The position numbers and the translations under genes are program-made. A stretch of DNA of 64,000 nt from JAFGHJ01 sp964534175 (GTDB lineage: Bacteria > Hydrothermota > UBA3072). The stretch covers positions 62,001 through 126,000 of the forward strand of contig CAZHNS010000002.1 of NCBI GenBank assembly GCA_964534175.1. The letters run 5' to 3'. This document shows positions 17,721-26,730 of this stretch, one piece after another. How positions within the stretch are numbered: position 1 is the stretch's first letter; each line of letters opens with the position of its first letter. A model generated the notes under the pieces. It was not told where the DNA came from, searched no databases, and saw nothing but the letters and a program-made list of their open reading frames with translations.

Positions 17721-17800
17721 CTTCGTGTCTTTGTGTCTTTGTGGCCAATTTATTGGGTTGGGGGATGGGATTCTATATTCTAACTTCCAACTTCTAACTT
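17721..17800 (+). repeat. CTTTGTG-type and AACTTCTAACTTC-type repeat modules
   Basis: CTTCGTGTCTTTGTGTCTTT then GTGGC at 17721-17745 is a diverged B module of the composite repeat. It is followed at 17775-17800 by AACTTCCAACTTCTAACTTC, a module also seen near 22120 and, in reverse, near 56885. Confidence 0.6.
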
Positions 17801-17806
17801 CTTTTT

Positions 17807-18601
17807 TTATATTTCCAGATGCATTAAATCTTCCGCTATAATAATCTCCCCTTCATAACCGGAAGATCTTACCTGCTCTTTTATTTCCCCTTCATTCATT
17901 TTCGCGACTTCAGGATAAAAATGAGAAAGCAACAATTTTCTTGCACCAGCGCTATAGGCTACCTTACCAGCTTCAAAAGTGGTTAGATGACCCGGACCTG
18001 GCTTATCTTTAGTATAAGAACTTTCCAATATCAACAAATCGACGTTATGAGAAAGTCGGGTCAAAGCATCTGATAGAGCACCGTCCCCTCCATAAACCAC
18101 AACCTTATTATTGATTTTCCACCTGAAACCAAGAGTAGGTTCAAAATGCTCCATTTTTTCTGTTTTCAACAGACAGTCACCGATTTTAATTTCGCTCCCG
18201 TCGGAACAAGGAATAAATTCCAGAGGAAAATCATATTTTAAATACGGAGCAAAATCTAATTGTATATTAAGATATTTTTGGACATCATCCGGACCGTATA
18301 TAAATAATGGTTTGCTCCTTTTGAATCCCGGCGTATACTTTAAAGCAAGAAGTAAAGGTACAAGAGCTCCGATATGGTCAGGATGAGTGTGGCTTATAAA
18401 TATTCTGTCAATTTCTTTATAAGACTCATTTGCTTCCGACAATCTAAAAAGAGCACCTTCACCTATATCTACGAGCCATTTTTCTTTCAAAATGGGACAG
18501 GAAAAAAAGTAGGAAGCTGGGTACCTCTTATAAGAAGGAACACAACTTCCCGAGCCTAAAACTATAATTTCTAAAGAAAAAGAACCTTTTTTTTCTGTCA
18601 A
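17807..18601 (-). CDS. Metallo-beta-lactamase-fold hydrolase, RNase Z-like
   Basis: 264 residues. The metal motif HTHPDH is followed by the GGD segment (YGGDGA), GHLTTFEAG and LLSHFYP, the order seen in RNase Z and related MBL hydrolases. The N-terminal VLGSGSCVP matches the same group. It lacks the long exosite arm of true RNase Z, so tRNA processing is not certain. The start is a TTG one base after the ferritin-like stop, implying coupling. Confidence 0.8.
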   Translation of the reverse strand: MTEKKGSFSLEIIVLGSGSCVPSYKRYPASYFFSCPILKEKWLVDIGEGALFRLSEANESYKEIDRIFISHTHPDHIGALVPLLLALKYTPGFKRSKPLFIYGPDDVQKYLNIQLDFAPYLKYDFPLEFIPCSDGSEIKIGDCLLKTEKMEHFEPTLGFRWKINNKVVVYGGDGALSDALTRLSHNVDLLILESSYTKDKPGPGHLTTFEAGKVAYSAGARKLLLSHFYPEVAKMNEGEIKEQVRSSGYEGEIIIAEDLMHLEI

Positions 18602-18602
18602 G

Positions 18603-19076
18603 TTACTTTAAGTTTTCTTTCATCTCCGATAGTTTCGCGTAATGTTTTCGTTCTTCTGCGATTATTTCTTCTATTAAGTCTTTCTGTTTGTCGGATACAA
18701 ATTTTTCAACTTCGTGGTAATAAAGGACCGAATCCAATTCTTTTTGCATGGCAAATTTGACGGCGGAAAGAACATCTTTTACCTCTTTCTCTTGCTTTGC
18801 CAATTCCACATCGTTAAAAATCACATTGTCAACATAATATCTCAAATAATCGAAGTACTCATCAGAGTAATTCTCAAAAGACACATCCTTAGTAATCCCA
18901 GAAAGCAATTGGGTAAAAGTTTTCTTATGCTTTACTTCTTCATCCGCCAGATAATTAAATATTTTTTTTGTCTCCTCATCGTCCGCCAGATTACTCGCAA
19001 ATCGGTAAAATCTTTCCCCGTTTTCCTCAATCCTTATCGCGAATTTAAAAATCTCCTTTGTTTCAAAGATCGCCAT
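18603..19076 (-). CDS. Ferritin-like / rubrerythrin-family diiron protein
   Basis: 157 residues forming a four-helix diiron bundle: RIEENGERFY, DEEVKHKK, QKELDSVLYYHE and AEERKHYAK supply the Glu and ExxH ligands. It has no C-terminal rubredoxin domain. Sitting between glutaredoxin and an MBL protein it probably handles peroxide or iron. It overlaps the glutaredoxin by 14 bases. Confidence 0.85.
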   Translation of the reverse strand: MAIFETKEIFKFAIRIEENGERFYRFASNLADDEETKKIFNYLADEEVKHKKTFTQLLSGITKDVSFENYSDEYFDYLRYYVDNVIFNDVELAKQEKEVKDVLSAVKFAMQKELDSVLYYHEVEKFVSDKQKDLIEEIIAEERKHYAKLSEMKENLK

Positions 19077-19311
19077 TTATCCTCCTCAACTCGTTATCTA
19101 TAGCATCTCTATTAAAACCAACTATGATCGTTCCATTAATATCAATCTGAGGGACGCCCATCTCTCCCGATTTTTCAATCATTTCCCGGGCTGACACTCT
19201 ATCCTTCGAAACATCTTTTTCCTCAAATTCAATACCTTTTTGCTTTAAATAATCCTTAACAAGATTACAATAGGGACAGCTGGGGGTCGAGTAAACAATT
19301 ATTTTAGACAT
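19063..19311 (-). CDS. Glutaredoxin
   Basis: 82 residues with active site CPYC, the cis-Pro motif GVPQI and the GFNRDAI segment of short NrdH/Grx-type glutaredoxins. It probably reduces disulphides in the cytoplasm, and may serve the downstream diiron protein. Confidence 0.9.
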   Translation of the reverse strand: MSKIIVYSTPSCPYCNLVKDYLKQKGIEFEEKDVSKDRVSAREMIEKSGEMGVPQIDINGTIIVGFNRDAIDNELRRINGDL

Positions 19312-19344
19312 TTTTGCCTCCTATTTGCCATCTTTCTAAAAATT

Positions 19345-20559
19345 TTAAAGATGGCGTTCTATCTCCCCCTTATTTTCTTCAAATTTCGCCTTATATACAT
19401 CGGGTTTTCTACCAAAACAAAATCCAAGATTTTCATAAAAAGAAACCATTTCAAGGTCTACGTCTCGCTCTTTTATCGCTTTCTCTGTGGGAAGATATCT
19501 GATTTTACCTTTTTTAACATCCTGGACGGTAACTCCCTTTATTCCATTAAGCAAGAGAACCACTGCTCCTGCCCCGGCTTCCATACCAAAATTCACATCA
19601 AAAGCGGAAGATTTACCCGAACGAACGAGATGTTCAGGTTTAACATCACGGACTTCAGGTACTTCGTACAATCCCATAACAAACATCCCCTGCTCTTTCA
19701 TAAATTTCTTTATTTCTGGATCTTCTTTTAATCTTTTCTCCAATTGCGTTCGAACATATCTGCCTGCTCCGGCTAATTTTTTGTGTCCAAACGCATCGAC
19801 TCCAAGACTCTCATCAACTATTTCCTCCCCAGACGCATCTTTCATTCCCTCTGCAACAACAATAGAGTAGGTTCCGGCATTTACATCACTATCGATTATT
19901 CTCCTCATATAATTCTTTTTCATATGCTTATATACAATATCGAAATCCACAGGGATCTCGGGAATTAAAATACAATCCGCATCCGCACCTATACCTCCCC
20001 TAAATGCAGTATGGCCGGCGTACCGTCCAAAAACCTCGATCACCATTACCCTGTTGTGGCTTTGTCCAGTTGTTTTAAGATCGGATACAAAACTGGATAC
20101 TCTGCTAATTGCGGAATCCGCTCCTACAGAATAAGTCTGAAGGTCAAGATCCATTGTCTTGGGAGCATGAACACAGGGTATGCCCTGATTTGCCAAATCC
20201 ACTACCACGCTGCCCGTATCATCCCCACCTGAAATAACCAGACCGCCTATGTTGAATTTCTTAAGACCTTCTTTAATTCTCTTATACTTATCTTCACTCT
20301 GTATTTTTTTTATCTTAACCCTGGAATGCCCAGCCTCAGAACCCGCAAGGGTAGGATTTATTGTATCAACTCTCCTATCATCCAATTTGGTTAATTTCTC
20401 CATATCGATAAGATTATACAATCCCGCGTACCCATTTGGAATAATATAGGCGGAAATGCCGTTTGCCATAGCCATAAAAGCGGCACCGCGGACAACCGCA
20501 TTCAAACCGCCGCAGTCTCCACCACTGGTTATAATTCCTATATTCTTTATTTCAGACAT
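19345..20559 (-). CDS. 6-phosphofructokinase, predicted pyrophosphate-dependent
   Basis: 404 residues. The phosphate-binding motifs are TSGGDCGGLNAVVRG and ISGGDDTGS; the catalytic stretch is PKTMDLDLQT. The second Asp in GGDD and the Lys in PKT are the residues that mark PPi-dependent enzymes, where ATP-dependent ones have GGDG and PGT. TMDLD replaces the usual TIDND but keeps both Asp. GAAGGAGAG precedes the ATG. Followed 33 bases later by glutaredoxin. Confidence 0.88.
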   Translation of the reverse strand: MSEIKNIGIITSGGDCGGLNAVVRGAAFMAMANGISAYIIPNGYAGLYNLIDMEKLTKLDDRRVDTINPTLAGSEAGHSRVKIKKIQSEDKYKRIKEGLKKFNIGGLVISGGDDTGSVVVDLANQGIPCVHAPKTMDLDLQTYSVGADSAISRVSSFVSDLKTTGQSHNRVMVIEVFGRYAGHTAFRGGIGADADCILIPEIPVDFDIVYKHMKKNYMRRIIDSDVNAGTYSIVVAEGMKDASGEEIVDESLGVDAFGHKKLAGAGRYVRTQLEKRLKEDPEIKKFMKEQGMFVMGLYEVPEVRDVKPEHLVRSGKSSAFDVNFGMEAGAGAVVLLLNGIKGVTVQDVKKGKIRYLPTEKAIKERDVDLEMVSFYENLGFCFGRKPDVYKAKFEENKGEIERHL

Positions 20560-20617
20560 TTAACTCTCCTTCCTACTGCTTTTTCTACAATCATCAGTGT
20601 TTATAGACGTAAACCAA

Positions 20618-22029
20618 TTAATTGTCATGTCCTTTGACACAAAGAGCATCATTCAGGGCAATAACAGCCTTATTATAGTCTTCCCTCCGAATCACAAACT
20701 GCATATTAACCTGCTGCATAGACTGTGAAACACACTCAATATTTACCTTATTCTCAGCCAACAATTTCGTAGCTTTCTCAAGAATTCCCGGACTTGCTAT
20801 ATTGGTTCCAACAACACACAAAACAGCTACTTTCTTAACAGTAACTCTATAATATTTATCNNNNNNNNNNATTTATCTTTCAACTCACTTACCAGCTTTT
20901 TACTTAAGTCTTTTTCCCATATCACCATTGATATACTATTCGCATCTGTTGCCTTTAGTATATAACTTATTCCGTATTTTTTAAAAATTCCCATTAACTC
21001 AAGGTCTGCACCAACCGCACCGACCATGAGCGGATCGTGGACCTCTATAACAATCACTTTATCACTACCAGAAATCACTTCGACTCTCGATTTTTCGCCC
21101 ACATAATTCTTCGAAATAAGGGTTCCTTCGTGCTCGGGCTCGAAAGTATTTTTTATCCTTATATTTATTCCTGCCATCTCTATGGGTTTAGCCGCCTTCG
21201 GATGAATCGCTTCCATACCTATATCCGCGAGCTGATCCGCAACATTGAAATTCGTAAACCCAACAGGAATAGCTTTGTCTTCACCAACAACTTTAGGATC
21301 AGCAGAAGAAAGATGGAATTCCTTATGAATCACCGCTTCAGCTGCGTTAACCTCGACTGCAACCTTGCTGAAAGTGACCTCGGAATACCCTCTATCGAAC
21401 TCTCTCATAATACCTTCCGTTCCTTTCGTATATCCGGTAACTACAGCCAGGGTCTTAGAAAAATCTATTCCCTTTAATTTTTTATGTATCCTCTGGTCAA
21501 TACTTAACAGTTCAGTATCATCAAAACCGCACAGGTCAACAAAAGTAGAATTAATATTATTATTCTCTAGAATATTCACCGAGTTAAAAGCCGAATGAGC
21601 TTCTCCGATGGAGGCCAAAACTTCTCGCGCGGCAAGCAAAATGCTATCCTTATCGAGATAACCCGATCCTAAAACATGAGCCATATTATGCAGATAATTC
21701 CTGGCTTCCATAATCCGATTTTTTATAAAATTATCGGCGATTTCAAGATTTATTTCAACATCTACGAAATCCCTGTTTATTTTTAGGAGTCTTTTAAGCA
21801 CTCCATCCAGAGCTTTACTGTAATTTCCCTGTGCTGTAAACTTCGAATAAACGCCAGGTTCTCCGGTCTTTTTATGCTCTAAGAGCCAATTGGTAACATT
21901 TGCGTAAGCAGAGACAACAAAAACCCTATTATAATAATCGCCTTTCTTACGATTACCTATTATTATATTCTTTAGTATGTCCTGGAATTTCGACATCGAA
22001 ACTCCACCAATTTTTTCTACAGTTAACAT
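20618..22029 (-). CDS. Aspartokinase, interrupted only by an assembly gap
   Basis: The kinase domain begins TVEKIGGVSMSKF and contains SIGEAHSAFNS; it is followed by two ACT domains, the second (GTNIASPGILEKATKLL) downstream of the Ns. The gene catalyses the first step of lysine, threonine and methionine synthesis; the start resembles aspartokinases of the ectoine-cluster type. Both sides of the ten Ns carry the same 7-mer ATTTATC. Fusing at that 7-mer removes 17 bases and leaves 1395 bases, exactly 465 codons, in one frame. The start is the ATG at 22029 after GGGAGGACTG. Confidence 0.88.
20861..20870. other. Scaffold gap of ten Ns
   Basis: The gap is a fixed-length placeholder. The flanking 7-mer repeat ATTTATC indicates that the two contigs overlap, so no sequence is actually missing. 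Confidence 0.85.
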
Positions 22030-22100
22030 CAGTCCTCCCGCTAAAATTAGGATATATAAAAAAAGTTTGTTGTCAAGAGCCACCACCCCACCCCAAATTC

Positions 22101-22160
22101 AAACCACAGAGAAAACAGAGTTTTTTAACTTCCCAACTTCCCAACATTCTAACTTCCTAA
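22101..22160 (-). repeat. Composite repeat fragment, reverse orientation
   Basis: AACCACAGAGAAAACAGAG is the reverse of the B module; it is followed by ACTTCCCAACTTCCC and TTCTAACTTCCTAACC, the reverse of the GTTAGGAAGTTAGGA-type module. Confidence 0.6.
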
Positions 22161-22187
22161 CCAAAAAGCTATATTTGGCTTTTTCAC

Positions 22188-22215
22188 TTGACAAATCTTT
22201 AAAAATTCTTACAAT
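22188..22215 (+). promoter_or_regulatory. Leaderless-type promoter of the 22225 gene
   Basis: TTGACA (22188-22193), 16-base spacer, TACAAT (22210-22215), nine bases, ATG at 22225. Confidence 0.65.
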
Positions 22216-22224
22216 TTTTGTGTC

Positions 22225-23019
22225 ATGAAAATATTTAAAAATCTTTCTGTCATTGCTTTATTTGTTTTTCTTGCGGGCTGCATCAGTAATGTTACCAAGA
22301 CCAAAGAGAAAAGTTTCCCCCCCGAGCTTCAGGGAAGCACGTCATACGGAGAAGATGCATATAATCTTTTAGAAACAAAAGACACAACAGAAGTTGATGC
22401 AATTACAGGAGCAACAGGATTAAGTTTTGCGTTTTTGGGTGGCGCGACATACGGAGGTATTGTAGATAATCATGAAGCTCAAGATATAGAAGGCGCTTCG
22501 GATGTTGATGCAATCACGGGGGCAACAAAAATAGCCTATAACGCAGGTATTCATTCTATCTTAAAAGGCCATGGGCGTACAATCGAAATAGGTCTCGATT
22601 ATATAAAATTCAATCAGTCTTTTGAATATGCTCTACCTTCACTTTCCGTTAACGGCACAAGAAGTTTTGAATTTCAGCAGATCCGACTACCAATGACATA
22701 TAATTTTGAATTTTTTAAAAACGATTTAAACAAAGCTAAGCTTGCTCTGAAATTAGGTTTCTCTGTGGGTTATACTTTCAGTAAAACAATAGAAGATTCC
22801 GAAGACTCGGAGAATATGCCAACTTACGAATTTACTAATTGGGATATCGGACCGGATTTGGGTCTTTACTTTTATCCTTTTGACTTCAGCCAAAGTTACA
22901 GGTTAGGTCTTTACCTGGATGCTTATCGCGGAAGGAAGATATATAAAGATGTCTATCACGATGAAATATTCCTTGGCGATAATAGTTTCTTGAAATTCGG
23001 CGTCATCTTCGAACCGTAA
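22225..23019 (+). CDS. Lipoprotein beta-barrel with two tandem flavinylation-like motifs
   Basis: 264 residues. The lipobox LAGC ends a short signal peptide. The linker carries EVDAITGATG near residue 55 and DVDAITGATK near residue 95, both matching the D-A-x-[ST]-G-A-T pattern where the flavin transferase ApbE attaches FMN to the Thr of FMN-binding domains. The remainder (about 110-264) looks like an outer-membrane beta-barrel (FSVGYTFS, DLGLYFYPF, terminal FGVIFEP). No apbE gene is in the window. Motif identity is seen; flavinylation is inference. Confidence 0.6.
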   Translation: MKIFKNLSVIALFVFLAGCISNVTKTKEKSFPPELQGSTSYGEDAYNLLETKDTTEVDAITGATGLSFAFLGGATYGGIVDNHEAQDIEGASDVDAITGATKIAYNAGIHSILKGHGRTIEIGLDYIKFNQSFEYALPSLSVNGTRSFEFQQIRLPMTYNFEFFKNDLNKAKLALKLGFSVGYTFSKTIEDSEDSENMPTYEFTNWDIGPDLGLYFYPFDFSQSYRLGLYLDAYRGRKIYKDVYHDEIFLGDNSFLKFGVIFEP

Positions 23020-23129
23020 ACCCCACCCCCTGAATTGGGACGCAGATTTACAGGATTCTTTGACTTTCCTTCTTTGTTTTTTCTCGAAACTTGAAACACG
23101 AAACTCTCATCAACTAAGAAAAAAGCCCA

Positions 23130-23693
23130 TTAATGCATGGTTTTTGCTGCTTTTTTCCCCAACTCATACGCTTTATCCATGTATTCTTTTTCCCCTTTTA
23201 CCTCTCCCCTTACTGTAACCCCCGGAGCTATTATCTTTCCGATTAATTTGATTCCTAAAAAATTAAAGCTTTTTTCAAAGAATGATACTACAGGAGCAAC
23301 AGTTTCTTCATCCTCTTCCTCAAACGGGACTGCAATAACCGCCAATTTATCCTTTATCTTTTTTCTATTTTTAGGACCATTAAAATAGACAAAGCGGTCT
23401 ATAAACGCTTTCATTAAAGCAGTTGGTGCATACCAATATACCGGTGTACCAAAGACTAAAACATCACTTTCTATAATTTTATCATAGAGATTGCTCATAT
23501 CATCTTTTTTTACACATTTTTCTTTCTCCCAGCAAACATGGCAGCCATCGCATTCCATTATACTTAAATCGTTAAGGAAAATGATATCTGTTGAGACTCC
23601 TTCACTCTGTACTCCTTCCAGTATTCTTGAAACTAATACATGTGTATTTCCGTTTTTTCTAGGACTTCCAATAACTCCCAGCACTTTTTTCAT
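23130..23693 (-). CDS. Iron-sulfur flavoprotein / NADPH-dependent FMN reductase family
   Basis: 187 residues of flavodoxin-like fold: GSPRKNGNT binds the FMN phosphate and FGTPVYWYAPTALMK the isoalloxazine. The insert CDGCHVCWEKEKC has Cys spacing C-x2-C-x2-C-x5-C, as in iron-sulfur flavoproteins that hold a [4Fe-4S] cluster. A cytoplasmic electron-transfer role is likely. The ATG at 23693 is preferred over 23714 because GAAGGTG lies before it. Confidence 0.85.
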   Translation of the reverse strand: MKKVLGVIGSPRKNGNTHVLVSRILEGVQSEGVSTDIIFLNDLSIMECDGCHVCWEKEKCVKKDDMSNLYDKIIESDVLVFGTPVYWYAPTALMKAFIDRFVYFNGPKNRKKIKDKLAVIAVPFEEEDEETVAPVVSFFEKSFNFLGIKLIGKIIAPGVTVRGEVKGEKEYMDKAYELGKKAAKTMH

Positions 23694-23695
23694 AA

Positions 23696-23782
23696 TTACA
23701 CCTTCACTATACAAATTGATAAATCGTCTTTATCTTGAATGACGTACAACTTGTTCATATTAAACTTAGTTCGCTTATACAT
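23696..23782 (-). CDS. Possible 28-residue upstream ORF
   Basis: A 28-codon frame ends with TAA two bases before the flavoprotein start. The sequence (KLYVIQDKDDLSICIV) looks protein-like, but the ribosome binding site (AAAAGAG) is weak. It could be a coupled small protein or a remnant. Confidence 0.25.
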   Translation of the reverse strand: MYKRTKFNMNKLYVIQDKDDLSICIVKV

Positions 23783-23822
23783 ATCTCTTTTAAATGTAAA
23801 TTCTAAGGATGTGTTGTGCAAT

Positions 23823-24275
23823 CTATTTTGCCTTTTTCTTTAATTTATATGTTCTTGGATAAAAACCAAACTTTTCATAAAAAGGGAACACTTCTTCATT
23901 ACCATGCGCGACTAATATTTCGACATTAGTAATCTTCTCTTTCGCAAACCACTCCATAGATTTTTCCATTAATATCGACCCTAATTTCTCTTTTCTGTAC
24001 GCAGGTTTAATATAAATTGAATCGATTTCACCCTCAGAATCATTCGTTATAGACGAAATACAATAACCAATAATCTCATTATTATCTTTTTTATTGCAAA
24101 TTAAAATCAACAATTTATCTTTTCGCATTAATTTTTGAGTTCGTTTTTCAAAACTAAAATTTGAAAAATCATCCGAAAAATAAGTAGATTTTTTCTTATT
24201 CAAAGAATTTAATTCTTCCCATAATGGTTTGATTAAGTTAATATCTTTTATGTCTAAGATTTGTATTTCTATCAT
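23823..24275 (-). CDS. GNAT-family acetyltransferase
   Basis: 150 residues with the GNAT core: IIGYCISSI (strand 4), IDSIYIKPAYRKEKLGSIL (acetyl-CoA pyrophosphate loop) and FPFYEKFGFYPRTYKLKK at the end. The loop has RKEKLGS where R/QxxGxG/A is usual, an acceptable variant. The substrate is unknown. TATAAT ends eight bases before the ATG, so it may be leaderless. Confidence 0.8.
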   Translation of the reverse strand: MIEIQILDIKDINLIKPLWEELNSLNKKKSTYFSDDFSNFSFEKRTQKLMRKDKLLILICNKKDNNEIIGYCISSITNDSEGEIDSIYIKPAYRKEKLGSILMEKSMEWFAKEKITNVEILVAHGNEEVFPFYEKFGFYPRTYKLKKKAK

Positions 24276-24370
24276 TTTAAACTATTATAAAACCTTTCCC
24301 CTTCCTTTTACAAAATTTATTTATATACAAAACTCAATTCGTATGTACATACCTTTTCCAAATATAAATT

Positions 24371-24796
24371 TTAAGGTGTTGGCAAAATTATATTATAATC
24401 ACTAAATTTAATTATTTCTTTTTCTTTATTATCGAATAATATAATAATTTCTTGCTTTTGGAAATTTATATCCGCATCGATTGGATTACGGGTAGCTTTA
24501 TCTTCATTATCCCATTTTTGATCTATAGTTATTGAAAATAATGGTTTAATATAAATCTCCTTTGCGTTTATTTTTTCTTCAATATTTACCGGATATAATT
24601 CCAAGAAAATGACTTTATCATGAGAACCTGAAATTTGAAAAGCTAATGAATATATTCCATTTTCATATTTTAAATTTTTTAAAAATTTAATCTGATAGTC
24701 ATTAAAATAAGAAATTTTATTTTTTGTATTACTATTTCTACAATTTAATAAAATCATTAAAATTAAAATAAATAGTAAATTTTTTCTAATCAACAT
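24371..24796 (-). CDS. Small lipoprotein, unknown
   Basis: 141 residues with a signal peptide ending MILLNC at Cys19. The rest is predicted beta-rich and matches no family I recognise. AAGGGG lies upstream of the ATG, and it begins 21 bases after the ankyrin-repeat gene, so the two are probably cotranscribed. Confidence 0.6.
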   Translation of the reverse strand: MLIRKNLLFILILMILLNCRNSNTKNKISYFNDYQIKFLKNLKYENGIYSLAFQISGSHDKVIFLELYPVNIEEKINAKEIYIKPLFSITIDQKWDNEDKATRNPIDADINFQKQEIIILFDNKEKEIIKFSDYNIILPTP

Positions 24797-24817
24797 TTAA
24801 ACTAACCCCTTATGTTT

Positions 24818-26014
24818 TTACCTCTTACCTTTTAACAGGGGCTTAATTGCTTCTTTAGTATCCTCGCTAAGCCAATTCAGAAATGTTTCACCGTAGGGGT
24901 TTTTCAGGTTTGGATCAGCACCGTGTGTCAAGAATAATTTTATCATTTGAATATTATCTGTCTGCGCTGCCCTTATTAAAAAAGGATAACCCGAATCATC
25001 CCGGCTGTTTGGTGAAACGTCGATTGAAAAAAGGTGCTTACATTTTTGTACATTTCCTTCATCAATTGCCCTGTCGAGCTGCACCCGTTTTTCGTGTATC
25101 CGAATGTTAGAATTTATTTTCTTTAAAACTTTTTCATCCAGAATTACTGAATCAAGTACAGCAGCCTGTTCTATCTGCCTTTCAACAATACGGTCCCATA
25201 CAATATACCGCGACTCTCCACCCATTGTATTTTTCATCCGTAATGTCAGATATATATGCTCTGCGACCTTTGGTTGATTTGCGGGTATCAGCACCAATGA
25301 AGTAAAGGATAGCGTGGGTGGACTATTCTTTTCGAGCTTATATGTCAATACACTGTAAAGGGTTTCCGAAAAAGCATCGTGTTCGTCAAAATATACTGCT
25401 CCTTCAGAAAACGTATACGGAATTTTTTCAGACACCGGTGCAACCATATGTCTAAATTCAACAGTACTGTCATATTGCGATTTTAAATCAGATGGGATCA
25501 TAGCTCTTATTTTTTCTGCAAATCCATCAGATACATAAATTTTAGAACTGCTTTGTTTCAGGTAATAATCCTTCCTGTTTAAATCGCCTAAAGTATCTAT
25601 CTCCCATGAAGTACTGCCAAGAAAATCGTATTCTCGGTTTTTTTTCAATATTTCGGGATCTTTTATGGTAAGCTCGATATCTCCCCTTAACTTAGCCTGA
25701 TGGATTGTGTAAAGTTTCCTCGGTTCCAAATAAAAGTCACCGTTTTCCAATATAGGGGCTGTAAAGGTTTTATCATTATATGTTTTATACCCTCCCTCTA
25801 AAAATCTATCCCGATATTCAAAGCGATATCGCGAGAGATAAAACTCACCCCTTATCATGAGTTCCGAATTATCTATTTCTGTGAGGTTAATAATACGTCC
25901 TCTTAAATCGGGTGTGCTATGAGTTTTAATAAACCCATCACAAGAAGGTCCATCCTGGCATAGGTAAAAGAAAAAGAGTAAAAGATATTTAACGCACTTC
26001 TTTATTAAGAACAT
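24818..26014 (-). CDS. Exported protein with C-terminal ankyrin repeats
   Basis: 398 residues. An N-terminal hydrophobic segment (YLLLFFFYLC) probably directs export. Residues about 30-310 are mixed and unrecognised. About two ankyrin repeats follow at 325-390 (FLIRAAQTDNIQMIKLFLTH, GADPNLKNPYGETFLNWL). The repeats suggest a protein partner, perhaps the small lipoprotein encoded 21 bases downstream. Confidence 0.65.
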   Translation of the reverse strand: MFLIKKCVKYLLLFFFYLCQDGPSCDGFIKTHSTPDLRGRIINLTEIDNSELMIRGEFYLSRYRFEYRDRFLEGGYKTYNDKTFTAPILENGDFYLEPRKLYTIHQAKLRGDIELTIKDPEILKKNREYDFLGSTSWEIDTLGDLNRKDYYLKQSSSKIYVSDGFAEKIRAMIPSDLKSQYDSTVEFRHMVAPVSEKIPYTFSEGAVYFDEHDAFSETLYSVLTYKLEKNSPPTLSFTSLVLIPANQPKVAEHIYLTLRMKNTMGGESRYIVWDRIVERQIEQAAVLDSVILDEKVLKKINSNIRIHEKRVQLDRAIDEGNVQKCKHLFSIDVSPNSRDDSGYPFLIRAAQTDNIQMIKLFLTHGADPNLKNPYGETFLNWLSEDTKEAIKPLLKGKR

Positions 26015-26029
26015 ATATTCAAAGAATAT

Positions 26030-26043
26030 AGTACATCTGTACT
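26030..26043. repeat. Palindrome just upstream of the ankyrin gene
   Basis: AGTACA-TC-TGTACT is a perfect 6-bp-arm inverted repeat 15 bases before the start codon, between the likely -35 and -10 positions. It could be an operator. Confidence 0.4.
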
Positions 26044-26124
26044 TTTTTGACTTTTTATTCCCGCAGTGGTTCTTATATATAACCGCATGTGTAAAATCAA
26101 TTCCTCTCTAAAAGAAAGATAATG

Positions 26125-26487
26125 TCATTTTGCAAAAAATTTTTTGTACAGGTATCCCGATAGGTAAATCATCCCGGCTGTCATAAACCATAACGATATC
26201 GATTTTGTTTGGAACCCGTCTTTAAGAAGAAATACGTGTAATAATATGCTCAGAACAATAAATAGCGGAATTAATATTATTGCCATTGTATTTGATAACA
26301 TCATCGGTTTTTCAGGCTTAACAAGTAAGAAATAAAACATCATCAATAAAAGTCCCAATATTGGAAAAGCTATCATTCTTTGATATGCCTTATTGAAGAT
26401 TAATTGATCAAAATTTATCCAGACATACGTCAAAAGAATCAACCCTACTATATACAACCAGTCTTTCGCTTTTAGTTTATAAAACAA
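26125..26487 (-). CDS. Four-helix membrane protein, unknown
   Basis: 120 residues with four hydrophobic segments at about 11-28, 37-58, 65-87 and 97-115. No family is recognised. It starts with TTG at 26487, placed six bases after AGGAGG. A promoter with TTGACT, 16 bases and TAGAAT lies at 26537-26564. Confidence 0.6.
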   Translation of the reverse strand: MFYKLKAKDWLYIVGLILLTYVWINFDQLIFNKAYQRMIAFPILGLLLMMFYFLLVKPEKPMMLSNTMAIILIPLFIVLSILLHVFLLKDGFQTKSISLWFMTAGMIYLSGYLYKKFFAK

Positions 26488-26536
26488 ATTGTACCTCCTG
26501 ATTTTCTCTCTTAAATTTTCGTTCTTTAAGTTTTAA

Positions 26537-26564
26537 ATTCTAAAGTTTTTCACAAATAAGTCAA
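26537..26564 (-). promoter_or_regulatory. Promoter of the 26487 membrane protein
   Basis: Reverse strand TTGACT (26559-26564), 16-base spacer, TAGAAT (26537-26542). Confidence 0.55.
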
Positions 26565-26576
26565 GGTGTGGAGGCT

Positions 26577-26615
26577 AAGGGGTTTTGTTTTGACGCGTGA
26601 CTGGTGACTCGTGAA
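26577..26615. repeat. GTGACTGGTGACTCGTG repeat module
   Basis: GACGCGTGACTGGTGACTCG is the reverse of a GTCACCAGTC module that also occurs in the segment inserted at 39174-39216 and, diverged, near 45085. In both complete cases an AAAACAAAA run follows. Confidence 0.45.
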
Positions 26616-26730
26616 GATGGAACTTTCGTGCACCTCGTCAGGTCGTATTAATAAAGAAAATGAAAAAAGAGAATTTAACGCGTGGAGAGAACAAATTGTA
26701 AAAAAATTATAGTTAAAAAAGGAGGTCAAA

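Noticed and set aside
11937..18601. ComEC plus MBL-fold gene as a split ComEC
   Set aside because: The two genes are 4.5 kb apart on opposite strands, and the MBL protein is RNase Z-like rather than ComEC C-terminal-like.
20618..20821. Separate 67-residue ACT protein
   Set aside because: It is the end of aspartokinase; merging the gap flanks restores a single frame.
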